From assembly GCA_964436865.1 (NCBI GenBank), contig CAYTFK010000003.1:19908-83907 (forward strand): a stretch of DNA of 64,000 nucleotides, written 5' to 3'. Positions within the stretch are counted from its first letter, which is position 1, and the number at the start of each line of letters is the position of its first letter. Made by a program: the position numbers and the translations under genes. This DNA is from JAXGPP01 sp964436865. GTDB lineage: Bacteria; Planctomycetota; Planctomycetia; Pirellulales; Thermoguttaceae. The notes beneath the pieces were generated by a model. The model saw only the letters and a list, made by a program, of their open reading frames with translations, searched no databases and was not told where the DNA came from. Of this stretch, positions 1 through 9,171 are shown in pieces.

Positions 1-720
1 GGGGGTGCCGGTCAGGGCATCACTCTCCTTGACCCACGTCCGCTCCGCGGGGTCGCCGATGATGTTCTCCGAAAGCATGACGGTGGTGGCAGAGCCGTCT
101 CGGTTCGAGAGGTAGTCAAGCGAGACCCGCGGCTGCTCGCGAACCTTGCTGTTGATCGCCGGGTTGCTGGTGTCGGTAGCAAAGCTTGACTGATCGTGGA
201 AAACACCTTTCTCAGCGGTGTCGTAGTACTGGGTCCGATCGGCGGGGAGAGCCGGGCGAGCCGCCAGTTCGGTGCCTGTGTTGACGGCGTAGGCCAGCGG
301 CGGGCTTCCCCCAGCGCTGGCATCCGGCGGATCGCTTGGGCAGGTGAGGAAGCTCAAGTAAATCGCCCGCTGAGACGCAGTGGCGTTGCGGTCAAGCCAG
401 AACTTGTACAAGTCGGTACGTTCAAGGTTGGGCAGGATCGGCACAACCCATGTTACCCGCCGGAAATTGACCGCGCCCGCTGTGGTGGACGGGTTCTCGA
501 ACTGCAGATCGTTGGCGTATCCGGGGAAACCGTTACGGGAACCCTCATACGCCAACATGGCCAGGCTGAGCTGCTTCTGATTGTTCTGGCAGGTCGCCCG
601 GCGACCGGACTCGCGGGCCGATTGCACGGCCGGCAAGAGCAGGGCCATGAGCATGCTGATGATCGTAATCACCACCAGCAGCTCAACCAGGGTGAATGCG
701 CTACGATAGCGGCGACTCAT
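1..720 (-). CDS. DUF1559 prepilin-like protein, C-terminus cut by window edge
   Basis: The reading frame stays open from an ATG at 720 to position 1, so at least 240 residues are present and the C-terminus lies outside the window. The N-terminus has the type IV prepilin/pseudopilin processing pattern: a short basic leader, then FTLVELLVVI and a hydrophobic helix to about residue 30. Downstream residues match the planctomycete DUF1559 layout (CxNNQKQL after the helix, TCPSDP, and a late SENI motif). A GGGAGGA ribosome binding site lies just upstream of the ATG. DUF1559 proteins are greatly expanded in planctomycetes and are thought to be exported pseudopilin-like proteins, but their function is unknown. 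It is divergent from a second member starting at 1062. Confidence 0.9.
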   Translation of the reverse strand, partial: MSRRYRSAFTLVELLVVITIISMLMALLLPAVQSARESGRRATCQNNQKQLSLAMLAYEGSRNGFPGYANDLQFENPSTTAGAVNFRRVTWVVPILPNLERTDLYKFWLDRNATASQRAIYLSFLTCPSDPPDASAGGSPPLAYAVNTGTELAARPALPADRTQYYDTAEKGVFHDQSSFATDTSNPAINSKVREQPRVSLDYLSNRDGSATTVMLSENIIGDPAERTWVKESDALTGTP

Positions 721-1061
721 TGGTGAATCCTCCCTCTGTCCATGAACTGGACCTGACATGCAAAGCCCTTGCCCAAGTACATTCTCGCAGAAGTGTGGCT
801 AAATTTCCAGAGCCTAGCTGGCCAAAATAGGCAAATTTCCTTCCTTGCACTCCCCACCTTATGGTGGGCGACCTAAAAAGGGCCCGAACGGCCGCTCAGT
901 CTTCGTGTGCAACACTCCGGCAATACGGCGATCCAGCCCACTGGCAATCGCCGCGAAAGTCTGCGAAAATGGCTAGGAAGGGCAAGCACCTTGTCGGTCA
1001 CGGGTTCCCGCTCGAACAACTCTCATCAAGTCCCGTCCGACGCGAACAGGAGGGGTCTCGC
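721..1061. other. Intergenic region between two divergent DUF1559 genes
   Basis: This 341-bp gap separates two divergently oriented DUF1559 genes and must hold both promoters. Ribosome binding sites are visible at each end (GGGAGGA for the minus-strand gene, AGGAGGGG for the plus-strand gene). I see no confident -35/-10 pair. The plus-strand frame stays open upstream of 1062, but the residues there do not resemble the family. Confidence 0.5.
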
Positions 1062-2075
1062 ATGAACCGGCCCAAGCGAACTGCGTTTACGCTCGTCGAA
1101 TTGCTGGTGGTTATCGTCATCATCAGCATGCTCATGGCCCTGCTTCTGCCGGCTGTAATGAGTTCCCGCGAGCGTGCCCGACAAACCCAGTGCATGAACA
1201 ACCAGAAACAGCTTGCGACGGCGATACACAGTTTCGCCAGTAGCAAGCCCTTGCCCGGCTACGTGAACCGGTTTGGAACCGTGTACGAGGATCCGGCGAC
1301 TCCGCCTGCTTCCGGCGGCCGCTTCCTGGAACTGACCTGGGTGGCCATGCTGCTGCCCAACCTCGGCCACAACGATCTTTGGGACCGCCTGGTGGAAGGC
1401 AGCCTGACGGCGGCTGCGAGGCTGAACTCGCTTCGTGGCAGCGGCGAATATGTCACGATCCCCGAATTGCTCTGCCCGAGCGACGAGCCCCCAGGCGCGT
1501 TTGCGTTGAGCTATGTCGCCAATTGCGGAATTCCCGACAGCCTGGCCACCCAGCTCGGAATTGCCGAGTCGGCGAAGATCGGGGTGTTTCAAGACCACTA
1601 CACTCCGAACGTCTCGCAGCGGATCAAAGTTGAGCTCGATCGGATTCCGGACGGCGCCTCAAACACGCTGATGTTCACCGAGAACATTCAAGCGTATCGC
1701 TGGATCGTGCAGGGCGACGGCAGCACGCTGCCGGCCATTCACCCGGAACTCCAGGAACAGAGCGTCGGCATCGTGTGGTGGCCGACCTCGCGAAACAACT
1801 GCTGGAGGCTGATCAACTCCAATTCGGCGCCGATCGATTCCGGCACCGAGCCGGAACGGGCCGCCGATGTTTATGAGATCTATGGACTCAATCCGTCAGC
1901 CGATCCGAGCGACACGGAGCTGGAGAAGGCGTATTCGTGGGCTCGTCCGGCATCCTTCCATCCCGATGGCGTAATCGCCACGTTCTGCGACGGCAGCCAG
2001 CGCCTGCAATCGTCGGAGATCGACTACGAGACGTACCGCCGCCTGATGGCTCCCGACGACAAGAAACTGCAGTGA
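1062..2075 (+). CDS. DUF1559 domain-containing prepilin-like protein
   Basis: This 337-residue protein has a prepilin-type N-terminus (basic residues, FTLVELLVVI, then a helix rich in L, A and M) followed by a DUF1559 body: CMNNQKQLA after the helix, LLCPSDE in the middle, LMFTENI later, and a closing ASFHPDGVIATFCDGS motif. DUF1559 proteins often end with such a HxDGxxxxFxDGS stretch. The ATG at 1062 is preferred because AGGAGGGG precedes it and the prepilin leader then begins at once; the frame upstream gives an unrelated extension. It is a paralogue of the gene starting at 720 on the other strand. Likely exported; the exact role is unknown. Confidence 0.92.
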   Translation: MNRPKRTAFTLVELLVVIVIISMLMALLLPAVMSSRERARQTQCMNNQKQLATAIHSFASSKPLPGYVNRFGTVYEDPATPPASGGRFLELTWVAMLLPNLGHNDLWDRLVEGSLTAAARLNSLRGSGEYVTIPELLCPSDEPPGAFALSYVANCGIPDSLATQLGIAESAKIGVFQDHYTPNVSQRIKVELDRIPDGASNTLMFTENIQAYRWIVQGDGSTLPAIHPELQEQSVGIVWWPTSRNNCWRLINSNSAPIDSGTEPERAADVYEIYGLNPSADPSDTELEKAYSWARPASFHPDGVIATFCDGSQRLQSSEIDYETYRRLMAPDDKKLQ

Positions 2076-2140
2076 GAGCGCGGAGCGGTTCGCACGACGT
2101 CCCGCTCAGTCCGTGATTTCCACCTTCGCAGTCCGCCCTC

Positions 2141-3274
2141 ATGCCCGCACTCCGACCGCTGTTGATCTTCGGCACCCGGCCGGAAGCGATCAAGATGGCG
2201 CCGATCGTCTCGGAGTGCCGACGGCGGAGCGGCGAGATTGAGGCCACGGTCTGCCTCACCGGTCAGCATCGCGAAATGCTGGCGCAGGTGACTGAATACT
2301 TCGAGATCGAGGCCGATATCGATCTGGCCCTGATGCGGCCCGACCAGACGCTCGCCGGTTTGACCGCCCGCTGCCTGGAGTCGCTCGACGAACTGCTTGC
2401 GCGCAACCGACCGAGTTGCGTCGTCGCCCAGGGCGACACGACCACGGTGATGGCGGCGTCGCTGGCGGCATTCTACCGCCACGTGCCCTTCGTTCACGTC
2501 GAGGCCGGATTGCGGACCGGCGACCTGCAGGCCCCCTGGCCCGAAGAATTGAACCGGCGCCAGGCCGACATGACCTCCGCATTGTGCTGCGCCCCCACCC
2601 AGCGCGCGGCCGATGTGCTGCTGGCTGAAGGCAAGCCGCCGGAGAGCGTGCACGTGACGGGCAATACGGTGATCGACGCGCTCTTGACCGCCGTCGAGCG
2701 GGAACGCGCCGAGCCCGGCCGCTGGCAGAACCGTTATGCCATGCTGGGTGATGCGCCGATGGTGCTCATCACCGGGCATCGGCGCGAGAGCTTTGGCCCC
2801 GGCTTCGAGCGGATCTGCTCGGCGATCCGATTGCTGGCCGAGCGGTTTCCCGACCACCAGTTCGTCTACCCGGTGCATCTCAACCCCAATGTCCAGCGAC
2901 CGGTGAAAGGCCTGCTCGGCGGACAGGCAAACGTCCACCTGGTCGAGCCAGCCATTTACCCGGAGTTCGTCTGGCTCATGGACCGCTCGACGCTCATCCT
3001 GACCGACTCGGGTGGCGTGCAGGAAGAGGCTCCTTCGCTCCGCAAGCCGGTGCTTGTAATGCGCGACACCACCGAACGCCCCGAGGCGGTGGAGGCCGGC
3101 GCCGCGCGGCTAGTGGGCACTTCCGTGGATGCGATCGTCGACAACGCGACGCGGCTCTTGACTGACAGGGACGAATACTCTCGCTGCCAAATCGCCAGCA
3201 ACCCCTACGGCGACGGCAAGGCGGGCCAGCGGATCGTCGAACTGATGCTCAGACTGATCAGTGTCGAGTGTTAA
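2141..3274 (+). CDS. wecB: UDP-N-acetylglucosamine 2-epimerase (non-hydrolysing)
   Basis: This 377-residue protein carries the hallmarks of the WecB/MnaA family, which interconverts UDP-GlcNAc and UDP-ManNAc in the cytoplasm for surface polysaccharides. Visible motifs are GTRPEAIKMAPIV at the N-terminus, GDTTTVMAAS, HVEAGLRTGD followed by PEELNRR, TGHRRESFG, YPVHLNPNV, and near the C-terminus LTDSGGVQEEAPSL with TTERPEAVEAG. Length is normal for the family. It starts at the ATG 65 bp after the DUF1559 gene. The following secreted protein gene starts 10 bp after its stop. With the reductase/epimerase and UDP-glucose dehydrogenase genes further on, it suggests a surface polysaccharide block. 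Confidence 0.95.
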   Translation: MPALRPLLIFGTRPEAIKMAPIVSECRRRSGEIEATVCLTGQHREMLAQVTEYFEIEADIDLALMRPDQTLAGLTARCLESLDELLARNRPSCVVAQGDTTTVMAASLAAFYRHVPFVHVEAGLRTGDLQAPWPEELNRRQADMTSALCCAPTQRAADVLLAEGKPPESVHVTGNTVIDALLTAVERERAEPGRWQNRYAMLGDAPMVLITGHRRESFGPGFERICSAIRLLAERFPDHQFVYPVHLNPNVQRPVKGLLGGQANVHLVEPAIYPEFVWLMDRSTLILTDSGGVQEEAPSLRKPVLVMRDTTERPEAVEAGAARLVGTSVDAIVDNATRLLTDRDEYSRCQIASNPYGDGKAGQRIVELMLRLISVEC

Positions 3275-3284
3275 CGAGGGGGTC

Positions 3285-5570
3285 ATGAAGCGATGCGATG
3301 GCGACCGGGCGCAGTTCGCGCACGCTGTCTTCTGTGCGATGCTTGTGCTGGGGATGCTCGGAGCCGGCGGCCGTGCGAAAGCGGAGCCTGCCTCACCGGC
3401 AACCGATGAGTTGCTCCGTGGCCGGATCGAACAAGCTTTGGATCGGTGGTGCCGCTGGCTGGCCGGGTATCTGAGACCCGTTCCGGGCACCGGCTACTAC
3501 ACGATGACGCCGCATGCCGGCACGGGCGGCAACCAGTATCGCGACGTCGCCGGGAACCAGTTTGCCGCGGCCGCCGCCGGCTACTGGCTCAGCCAGGCCG
3601 ATCCGCCTGCCGAGGTTGCCGGGCCGCTTCGCGGGCTGATGGAACTCTCACTCGACAGCCACATCGCCATCGCCCGGCTGAACCGGCCGGAAGGCCCCCG
3701 CTGGGGCGCCGGCCACTCGTATGCCGACAACTGGCATGCCGATCTTTTTGCCGGCACCTCGGGGATGTTGATGCACGGCGCGCTGCCGCCGGAGGCTCGC
3801 GGGAGGCTGCTTGCCATCCTCGCCTGGGAGGCCGACAAGCAGGTCGAATACGGCATCAGCCGCGAGCACGGCTCGATGCCGGGCCGTTGGCCGCAGGGCT
3901 CGGTGGGCGAATCGAACGCCTGGAGCTGCGCCCTGCTGCAGACGGCGCGGCGGGCTCTGGCCGAGTCGCCCCGCCAGTCGGCTTGGCGCGAAGCGGCGAT
4001 CCTGTACTCGCTCAACGCCATCAGCGTGCCGGACGACGTGGAGTCGGCAGAGGTTGTCGCGGGAGAACCGCTAAATGCCCGCGTCAAAGGGGCCAACTTC
4101 GAACCCGGTGGAATTCAAGAGCATCACGGCTTCTATCATCCGGGCTACATGGCGTGGCCACTGGCCTATCAGCTCTACGCCCAGCTCAACGACGAGCACC
4201 TGCCCGAGTCGCAGCGAAACGCTGACGTTTACCTTCGCAACTGGCGGCTGGCGTTCGACCGCCTCAAGCAGAGCTCGCTGGCCAACGGACGCTTCATTCA
4301 TGCCGCCGGCGACGACTGGAACGCCTACGGCTATGGCAACGCGCACATCCTGCCGATCGGCATCTTCGCCGCATCGCGCTTCGCCGACGCCGACGCCTCG
4401 CGACTGGCTCACGAGTGGTTGGCGCTCGTGGAGCACGAACAGTCGCTTGGCGATGGCAGCGTGCAAGGTGTCCGCCTGGCACGCCTCAAGAACAACTACA
4501 GCAACGACTTCGCCTGGTACGAGGCGATCAGCGGCGCGAGCCTGGCCCACGCGCTGTGGGTAATGGATCACATGGACACGCGCGGCATGCCGCCGCCGTC
4601 GAGCGAGGACGAGTACGACGCGCGAAATGTCGGCACATACCATGAGCCAAACGCCCGGCTCGTCTGGCGCCGCACCGCGAAGGAGTGGGCCTCATTCTCG
4701 TGGCGGTCCGCCTTCGGCGGCTGGCAGATGATCGTGCAGCCGGTCCGATTGCCGCATCTGCTGAGGTTCAATTACAACGGCATGGGCACGCTGGAGGTGC
4801 CGGAGGCGGCCGGGAAAGCGTCGCTCCGTTCGTTTCAAATCGGCACCATCGAGGGCGGCGGGTTCTGGACGCTCGGGACTATCGACCGCCTGGCCGGCCG
4901 CGGAGGAAAACCGTTTCCGCTCGTGCGGCAGCATCAAGCGCTCATCGTACCGGGAGAAGGACCGGCGGTTTTCATCGACCAGTGCCAGGCGGTCGAACCG
5001 GTCGAGATTCGAAGAAGTGGCGGCCTTGGCCTCCGCCTGGCGGCCGACATCTTCAACGCCAACCGGGTGAGACTCCGCATCCACGGCAAGGAACTCGAGT
5101 TCCCGCAGCATCCGCAACAGGATACCTGGCATACGTTCGATTGCCGGTCGCTCTCGATCGAAGACGCGATGACGATCCACGTGATCGCTGGCGACGGGGC
5201 GTTCCAGCTTCTGCAGCGACGGCAGAGGCCGACGTCGGGATTGGAGAGCGTCTACCCCGGCGATCGTTTCGCCGTCGAAGAGTCGCTCATCGGTCACGAC
5301 CTGTACTTCGGCCCATCGGCGGATGAGCCGCAGCGCACGGTCGCACCGGGAGAGTGGATCCGCAATCTGGTGGTGGCGATCGACTGCGATTCCGGGCCGA
5401 ATTCCCAGGAATTGACGGCAACGCTGACCGGCTCGCACCCGTGCTTCTCTGTGCATCTGCCAAACACGGGAACCACGCTGGCGGTGAATTTCGCCGCCAG
5501 CGAACAGGCGACCGACTCGCCGGCCGGAGTGATTCGGGTGGCGCCGATGAGCGTTCGCGTGCGGAAGTGA
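3285..5570 (+). CDS. Secreted polysaccharide lyase-like protein
   Basis: This is a 761-residue exported protein of uncertain activity. The N-terminus is basic and then hydrophobic, ending near a GGRAKAEP cleavage-like site. The first about 380 residues look like an alpha/alpha-toroid, with GNQFAAAAAGYWL, DNWHADLFAG, VGESNAWSC, a His/Tyr cluster at GIQEHHGFYHPGYM and HAAGDDWNAYGYG. The rest looks like beta-sandwich. This two-part layout and the N/H/Y-rich cluster recall heparinase II/III or PL8 (chondroitin/hyaluronate) lyases, but I cannot assign a family with certainty. ATG 3285 is chosen over GTG 3261 because GAGGGGG sits just before it. It is directly downstream of wecB and may act on the polysaccharide made there or on external glycans. 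Confidence 0.6.
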   Translation: MKRCDGDRAQFAHAVFCAMLVLGMLGAGGRAKAEPASPATDELLRGRIEQALDRWCRWLAGYLRPVPGTGYYTMTPHAGTGGNQYRDVAGNQFAAAAAGYWLSQADPPAEVAGPLRGLMELSLDSHIAIARLNRPEGPRWGAGHSYADNWHADLFAGTSGMLMHGALPPEARGRLLAILAWEADKQVEYGISREHGSMPGRWPQGSVGESNAWSCALLQTARRALAESPRQSAWREAAILYSLNAISVPDDVESAEVVAGEPLNARVKGANFEPGGIQEHHGFYHPGYMAWPLAYQLYAQLNDEHLPESQRNADVYLRNWRLAFDRLKQSSLANGRFIHAAGDDWNAYGYGNAHILPIGIFAASRFADADASRLAHEWLALVEHEQSLGDGSVQGVRLARLKNNYSNDFAWYEAISGASLAHALWVMDHMDTRGMPPPSSEDEYDARNVGTYHEPNARLVWRRTAKEWASFSWRSAFGGWQMIVQPVRLPHLLRFNYNGMGTLEVPEAAGKASLRSFQIGTIEGGGFWTLGTIDRLAGRGGKPFPLVRQHQALIVPGEGPAVFIDQCQAVEPVEIRRSGGLGLRLAADIFNANRVRLRIHGKELEFPQHPQQDTWHTFDCRSLSIEDAMTIHVIAGDGAFQLLQRRQRPTSGLESVYPGDRFAVEESLIGHDLYFGPSADEPQRTVAPGEWIRNLVVAIDCDSGPNSQELTATLTGSHPCFSVHLPNTGTTLAVNFAASEQATDSPAGVIRVAPMSVRVRK

Positions 5571-5574
5571 GCCG

Positions 5575-6756
5575 CTACCCGATGATCCGCTTCCAGCGAT
5601 CGAGATTCCACCGGGCCTTTTCGGCGGGGGTCATCTTGCTGAAATCGGGCTCGTCGGCTTCCCGGCGGGGCGCCGCCCCGTTGCGATCGGGTCGCGCGGC
5701 GGCTCTGGCGGCCGACGATGAACTTCCGCCGGAATAGCTCGTTGCACCATACGTCCGCTGGAGATCGTCGGCCAGTGCCCGGTAGGGATGCAGCCCAAGC
5801 TTGCCGAGATCGGCATGATAAGCTCGCACCGCTTCCTCGGGAGCGATTTCGTCGTCGGCCACCAGGCGCAGGTACTTGATGAACGTGAGCTGATCTTCGG
5901 CGTTGTTGATCTTCCGCCCGTAGAGCGCCACGCGGGCACCGTATTTCTTCGCCTCCCAAAGCATGTGGTAGGCGTCGAAGGTTGTTCCCGCCGAGCCGCC
6001 AAGGATGCCGACCACCAGCGATGAGTCGTAGCGCGCGAGCGACTCGATCGCCGCGGGACCGTGGTAGGGGATCTTCAGAAACAGCGGCCGTCCCCGGCTG
6101 GTCACCCCGGCCAACGTACGCGCAATGTGGTCGTTGATGAATCGCGCCAGGTCCTGCGGCGGATGCTCGCCGGGTGCATTCGGGTCGAATACCTCCAGGA
6201 AGTGGCGGAAGCCCTTCTGCTCGGCCTCCAGCCGGAAGGCCTTGTAGGATTCGAGCGTGCAGTGGTCCAGCGCCACGTCGTTGTTGAACGTCACCGAGTA
6301 AAGCCCCAGGTCGGCCCCGAGTTGACGCTCGCCCTCCTGGCACGTCTCCTTGCCGCACATGATGTGGTCGATCGTCGCCGTGCGGAACGGCCGGGCAGGC
6401 TGCTGCGCGTACCGGCCGCTGCCGGCGGCCAGCCAGATGTCGGTCGTGTCGTTTGCCCTGACGGCCGGCGTAACGTGGCTGGAGTCGAAGATCCGTTCCT
6501 CGATCGCCAGCACCTCGTTTGAGCTGGCGCTCATCAGCATGATGTCGACCAGCCCTTGGGCGACGATCTCGCGCATGAGCTGCCGGTACTCTTGCAGCGT
6601 GCGGAAGCGGCCTTCGTGGGCGTGATGCTCGGGGCTCTTTCCCGGAGCCGACAGACCGAACGCCATGTCGGCGTCCTTGGCGTCGGCGAGGATGAATTCC
6701 CGGCACGAGCGGTCGGCCAGGATGCGGGCAATCTTGCGATCGAGCGACTTCTGCAT
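5575..6756 (-). CDS. Class I aldolase-like TIM-barrel protein, function unknown
   Basis: This 393-residue cytoplasmic protein is convergent with the lyase-like gene. I recognise no exact family. The pattern resembles a Schiff-base (DeoC/LacD-like) aldolase barrel: GLVDIMLMSASSNEVL early, RPLFLKIPYHGPAAIE with a candidate lysine, then LVVGILGGSAGTTFDAYHML and VALYGRKINNAEDQL. The C-terminal about 60 residues are a low-complexity linker and a tail ending SKMTPAEKARWNLDRW. The ATG at 6756 is used; a TTG at 6771 in the same frame is an alternative. Family knowledge suggests sugar-phosphate or deoxysugar aldol chemistry, but that is inference. It sits among nucleotide-sugar genes and is divergent from the dehydrogenase at 7186. 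Confidence 0.6.
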   Translation of the reverse strand: MQKSLDRKIARILADRSCREFILADAKDADMAFGLSAPGKSPEHHAHEGRFRTLQEYRQLMREIVAQGLVDIMLMSASSNEVLAIEERIFDSSHVTPAVRANDTTDIWLAAGSGRYAQQPARPFRTATIDHIMCGKETCQEGERQLGADLGLYSVTFNNDVALDHCTLESYKAFRLEAEQKGFRHFLEVFDPNAPGEHPPQDLARFINDHIARTLAGVTSRGRPLFLKIPYHGPAAIESLARYDSSLVVGILGGSAGTTFDAYHMLWEAKKYGARVALYGRKINNAEDQLTFIKYLRLVADDEIAPEEAVRAYHADLGKLGLHPYRALADDLQRTYGATSYSGGSSSSAARAAARPDRNGAAPRREADEPDFSKMTPAEKARWNLDRWKRIIG

Positions 6757-7185
6757 GGGCGTACAGGGCAAGGAGACCTGCCCCTTAATGGGGTGGGGTG
6801 CGTGGCGGGGCTCTCGTCAGGCCTTCGAAAGTATAGCCTGCCGCCGCGGCCCATCCACAACAGAGTGGGAAGGCCAATCCGCTTCGGATTGCGGCGAGCC
6901 AGTCGGATTGAATACCTTGGCTATCGATATTAACCCTGCAGCCGCGTCTTGGCAAACCAATCGGCCCGGAGAAGCCGGAATCCACACACGATTACTCCAC
7001 CTTGACCAAAAAAGAAGCCGAAGTGGCCGGCATCGGCGGCCGATTTCAAACTGCCCGATTCTCTGCCCTGTCTGCGTGCGAGGGCGGATGATGCCCTTGT
7101 CGCTCGCCGCTACGGGCAATACAGTCATGCTGATAGCTTCCCGCCCGAACGAGATCAGCCAGCGCCCCGGAGCGATCGAGGTACG
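6757..7185. other. Divergent intergenic region
   Basis: This 429-bp gap lies between the aldolase-like gene and the 2-hydroxyacid dehydrogenase gene and should carry both promoters. A small perfect hairpin, CAATCCG-CTT-CGGATTG, occupies 6875-6891. I see no convincing gene, tRNA or riboswitch here. Confidence 0.4.
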
Positions 7186-8145
7186 ATGAGAAAAGTGTTG
7201 ATGACAGACCACCCGTGGCCGGACGTGGATATCGAGCGGTCGATCCTCGCCGAGGTGCCGGCCGAGTTGATCGAAGCGCCGACGGGTGACACTGCCACCT
7301 TGGCTCGCCTGGCCGGCGAGGCCGAGGCGATCATGACCTGCTGGGCCAAGGTGCCCCGCGAAGTGATCGACGCCGCGCCAGGGTGCCACACGATCTCGCG
7401 AATGGGAATCGGTCTGGACAACATCGACGTGGCCTATGCCACCTCGCGGGGAATCGTCGTCACCAATGTGCCCGATTACTGCTTTGAGGAAGTCGCGGAA
7501 CACACCATCGCCCTGCTGTTCTCGCTTGCGCGCAAGGTCGCCCTCTATCACCACCAGAGCAAGACGGGCCGATACGATCTTAACGAAGGACCGGAACTGA
7601 GACGGATCGCCGGACAGACTCTGGGCATCGTCGGCCTCGGCCAGATCGGTCGCCGGGTGGCCGAGAAGGCGCTGGCGCTCGGTCTGAAGGTCGTTGCCCA
7701 TACACTTCCGGGCAGTCCTGCGGTGCCTGGCGTACGCCTCGCGAGCTTCGACGAGTTGCTGGCGACGGCCGATTACGTGACGCTCCACGCGCCGCTGACC
7801 GAAGCGACGCGGCATCTCATCAGCCGCGACGCCTTGGCGAAAATGAAGCCCGCCGCCTATCTCATCAACACCGCGCGGGGCGGTCTGGTCGACAGTTCGG
7901 CCCTCGCGGCGGCCCTGGCCGAAAACCGGCTGGCCGGAGCGGCGCTCGACGTGCAGGAACAGGAACCGCCCGATCTCGGCCAGCCTCCCTATAATGATCG
8001 CCGGGTGATCGTGACCCCGCATGCGGCTTTCCTGTCGGCCGAATCGCTGGAGAACTTGCGCCATCGGGTGGCCCGGCAAGTGGCCGACCGCTTGCTCGGC
8101 CGTGTGCCGGAAAACGTTGTGAATCGAGAGGTGTTGGGAAGATAG
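7186..8145 (+). CDS. D-2-hydroxyacid dehydrogenase (CtBP/PGDH-like)
   Basis: This 319-residue NAD-dependent oxidoreductase belongs to the D-isomer 2-hydroxyacid dehydrogenase family. The Rossmann nucleotide site is visible as LGIVGLGQIGRRVAEKAL near residue 145. It is followed by the family motifs HAPLTEATRHLIS, MKPAAYLINTARGGLVD and AALDVQEQEP, and by a terminal VTPHAAFLS containing the catalytic histidine. The arginine is in TARGG and the glutamate region in EQEPPD. There is no ACT domain, so it is shorter than classical SerA and closer to the C-terminal-binding-protein-like branch. The substrate cannot be told from sequence. GAGGT lies upstream of the ATG. It precedes the epimerase gene by 57 bp. 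Confidence 0.9.
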   Translation: MRKVLMTDHPWPDVDIERSILAEVPAELIEAPTGDTATLARLAGEAEAIMTCWAKVPREVIDAAPGCHTISRMGIGLDNIDVAYATSRGIVVTNVPDYCFEEVAEHTIALLFSLARKVALYHHQSKTGRYDLNEGPELRRIAGQTLGIVGLGQIGRRVAEKALALGLKVVAHTLPGSPAVPGVRLASFDELLATADYVTLHAPLTEATRHLISRDALAKMKPAAYLINTARGGLVDSSALAAALAENRLAGAALDVQEQEPPDLGQPPYNDRRVIVTPHAAFLSAESLENLRHRVARQVADRLLGRVPENVVNREVLGR

Positions 8146-8189
8146 CTGTCAGCGATCAGCTTTCAGCCTTCAGCTTTCAGCAATCAGTG
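8146..8189. repeat. Short direct repeats of TCAGCTTTCAG type
   Basis: Immediately after the dehydrogenase stop codon the sequence repeats a TCAGCNNTCAGC unit about five times, with TCAGCTTTCAGC appearing twice. It is intergenic and non-coding. Similar simple intergenic repeats are seen in many planctomycete genomes. No function is evident. Confidence 0.6.
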
Positions 8190-8202
8190 TCTACTGCTAC
8201 GG

Positions 8203-9171
8203 ATGTCGCATCGCGCGCTAATCACGGGCATTACCGGGTTCGCCGGAAGTTTCCTGGCCGAGCATCTGCTGGCCTCGGGGGACGCCGTTTTGGGCGTGTC
8301 GTTCGACGGCCGATGGACCGACATCTGCCCGGCCGCATTGCAGCGTGCGGTCGCACTCGTGTCATGGAATGTCGCCGATGAGATCCCGGCCGACGCCCGG
8401 CGGACCATCGACGATTTCGCCCCCGACTTCGTCTATCACCTGGCCGCGATCAGCGTGCCGGGCGATTGCGGCGAGGGAGAGCCCACGCCGAATGCCATGG
8501 CAATCAACGTCGACGGCACTCGACGGGTGCTCGAACTGGCCGCCGAACTCTCCCGGCCGCCGAAAGTCGTCTTCACCAGCAGCAGCCAGGTCTACTCGCC
8601 GACAGGCGGCAATTGGCCGCGGGTTGACGAGGATCATCCGCTGGCGCCGCGACGGGCCTACGGCTATACCAAGCTCCTGGCCGAGAACGAGGTTCGCAGG
8701 GCGGTCGGCGAAGGGCGCTGCCAGGCAGTCATCGTCCGCTCGTTCCAGCACGCCGGGCCGCGGCAGAACGACCGCATGATGCTCTCACAGTGGGCCCGAC
8801 AGCTCGCCACCGACACCGGAGTTGTTGAGGTCATTACACGCGATGCGATAGTCGACCTGACCGACGTCCGCGATGTGATCCGCGCGTATCGCCTTCTGGC
8901 CCAGCGCGGCGCCAACGGCGGCGTCTACAACGTCGGTTCCGGAGTCGGCCGGCGGAGCGGCGAGATCCTCGACGTCCTCTGCGGCATGGCCCGCCCAGAC
9001 GTCAAAATCGTCGAATTGCGCCCCGGCTTCAAGCAGGATCCAATCGCCGACACTTCCCGATTGGCCCGTGAGACCGGCTGGCAGCCTACGATTCCTTTGG
9101 AACAGACCGTGGCCGATACCTACCGCTGGTGGCGCGATCGCCATCTTCAATCACGGAACCAGGGACCATGA
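8203..9171 (+). CDS. NAD-dependent epimerase/dehydratase, GDP-4-keto-6-deoxymannose reductase-like
   Basis: This 322-residue protein is an extended short-chain dehydrogenase acting on nucleotide sugars. The N-terminal TGITGFAGSFLAEHL is the glycine-rich NAD(P) site, FTSSSQVYSP contains the catalytic serine region, and RAYGYTKLLAENEV supplies the YxxxK pair. Later motifs include DVIRAYRLL and VYNVGSGVGRRSGEIL. These resemble GDP-mannose 4,6-dehydratase and GDP-6-deoxy-D-mannose reductase (Rmd) more than GalE. The exact substrate is inferred. Its stop overlaps the start of the UDP-glucose dehydrogenase gene (ATGA), so the two are translationally coupled and probably serve one polysaccharide pathway. 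Confidence 0.88.
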   Translation: MSHRALITGITGFAGSFLAEHLLASGDAVLGVSFDGRWTDICPAALQRAVALVSWNVADEIPADARRTIDDFAPDFVYHLAAISVPGDCGEGEPTPNAMAINVDGTRRVLELAAELSRPPKVVFTSSSQVYSPTGGNWPRVDEDHPLAPRRAYGYTKLLAENEVRRAVGEGRCQAVIVRSFQHAGPRQNDRMMLSQWARQLATDTGVVEVITRDAIVDLTDVRDVIRAYRLLAQRGANGGVYNVGSGVGRRSGEILDVLCGMARPDVKIVELRPGFKQDPIADTSRLARETGWQPTIPLEQTVADTYRWWRDRHLQSRNQGP

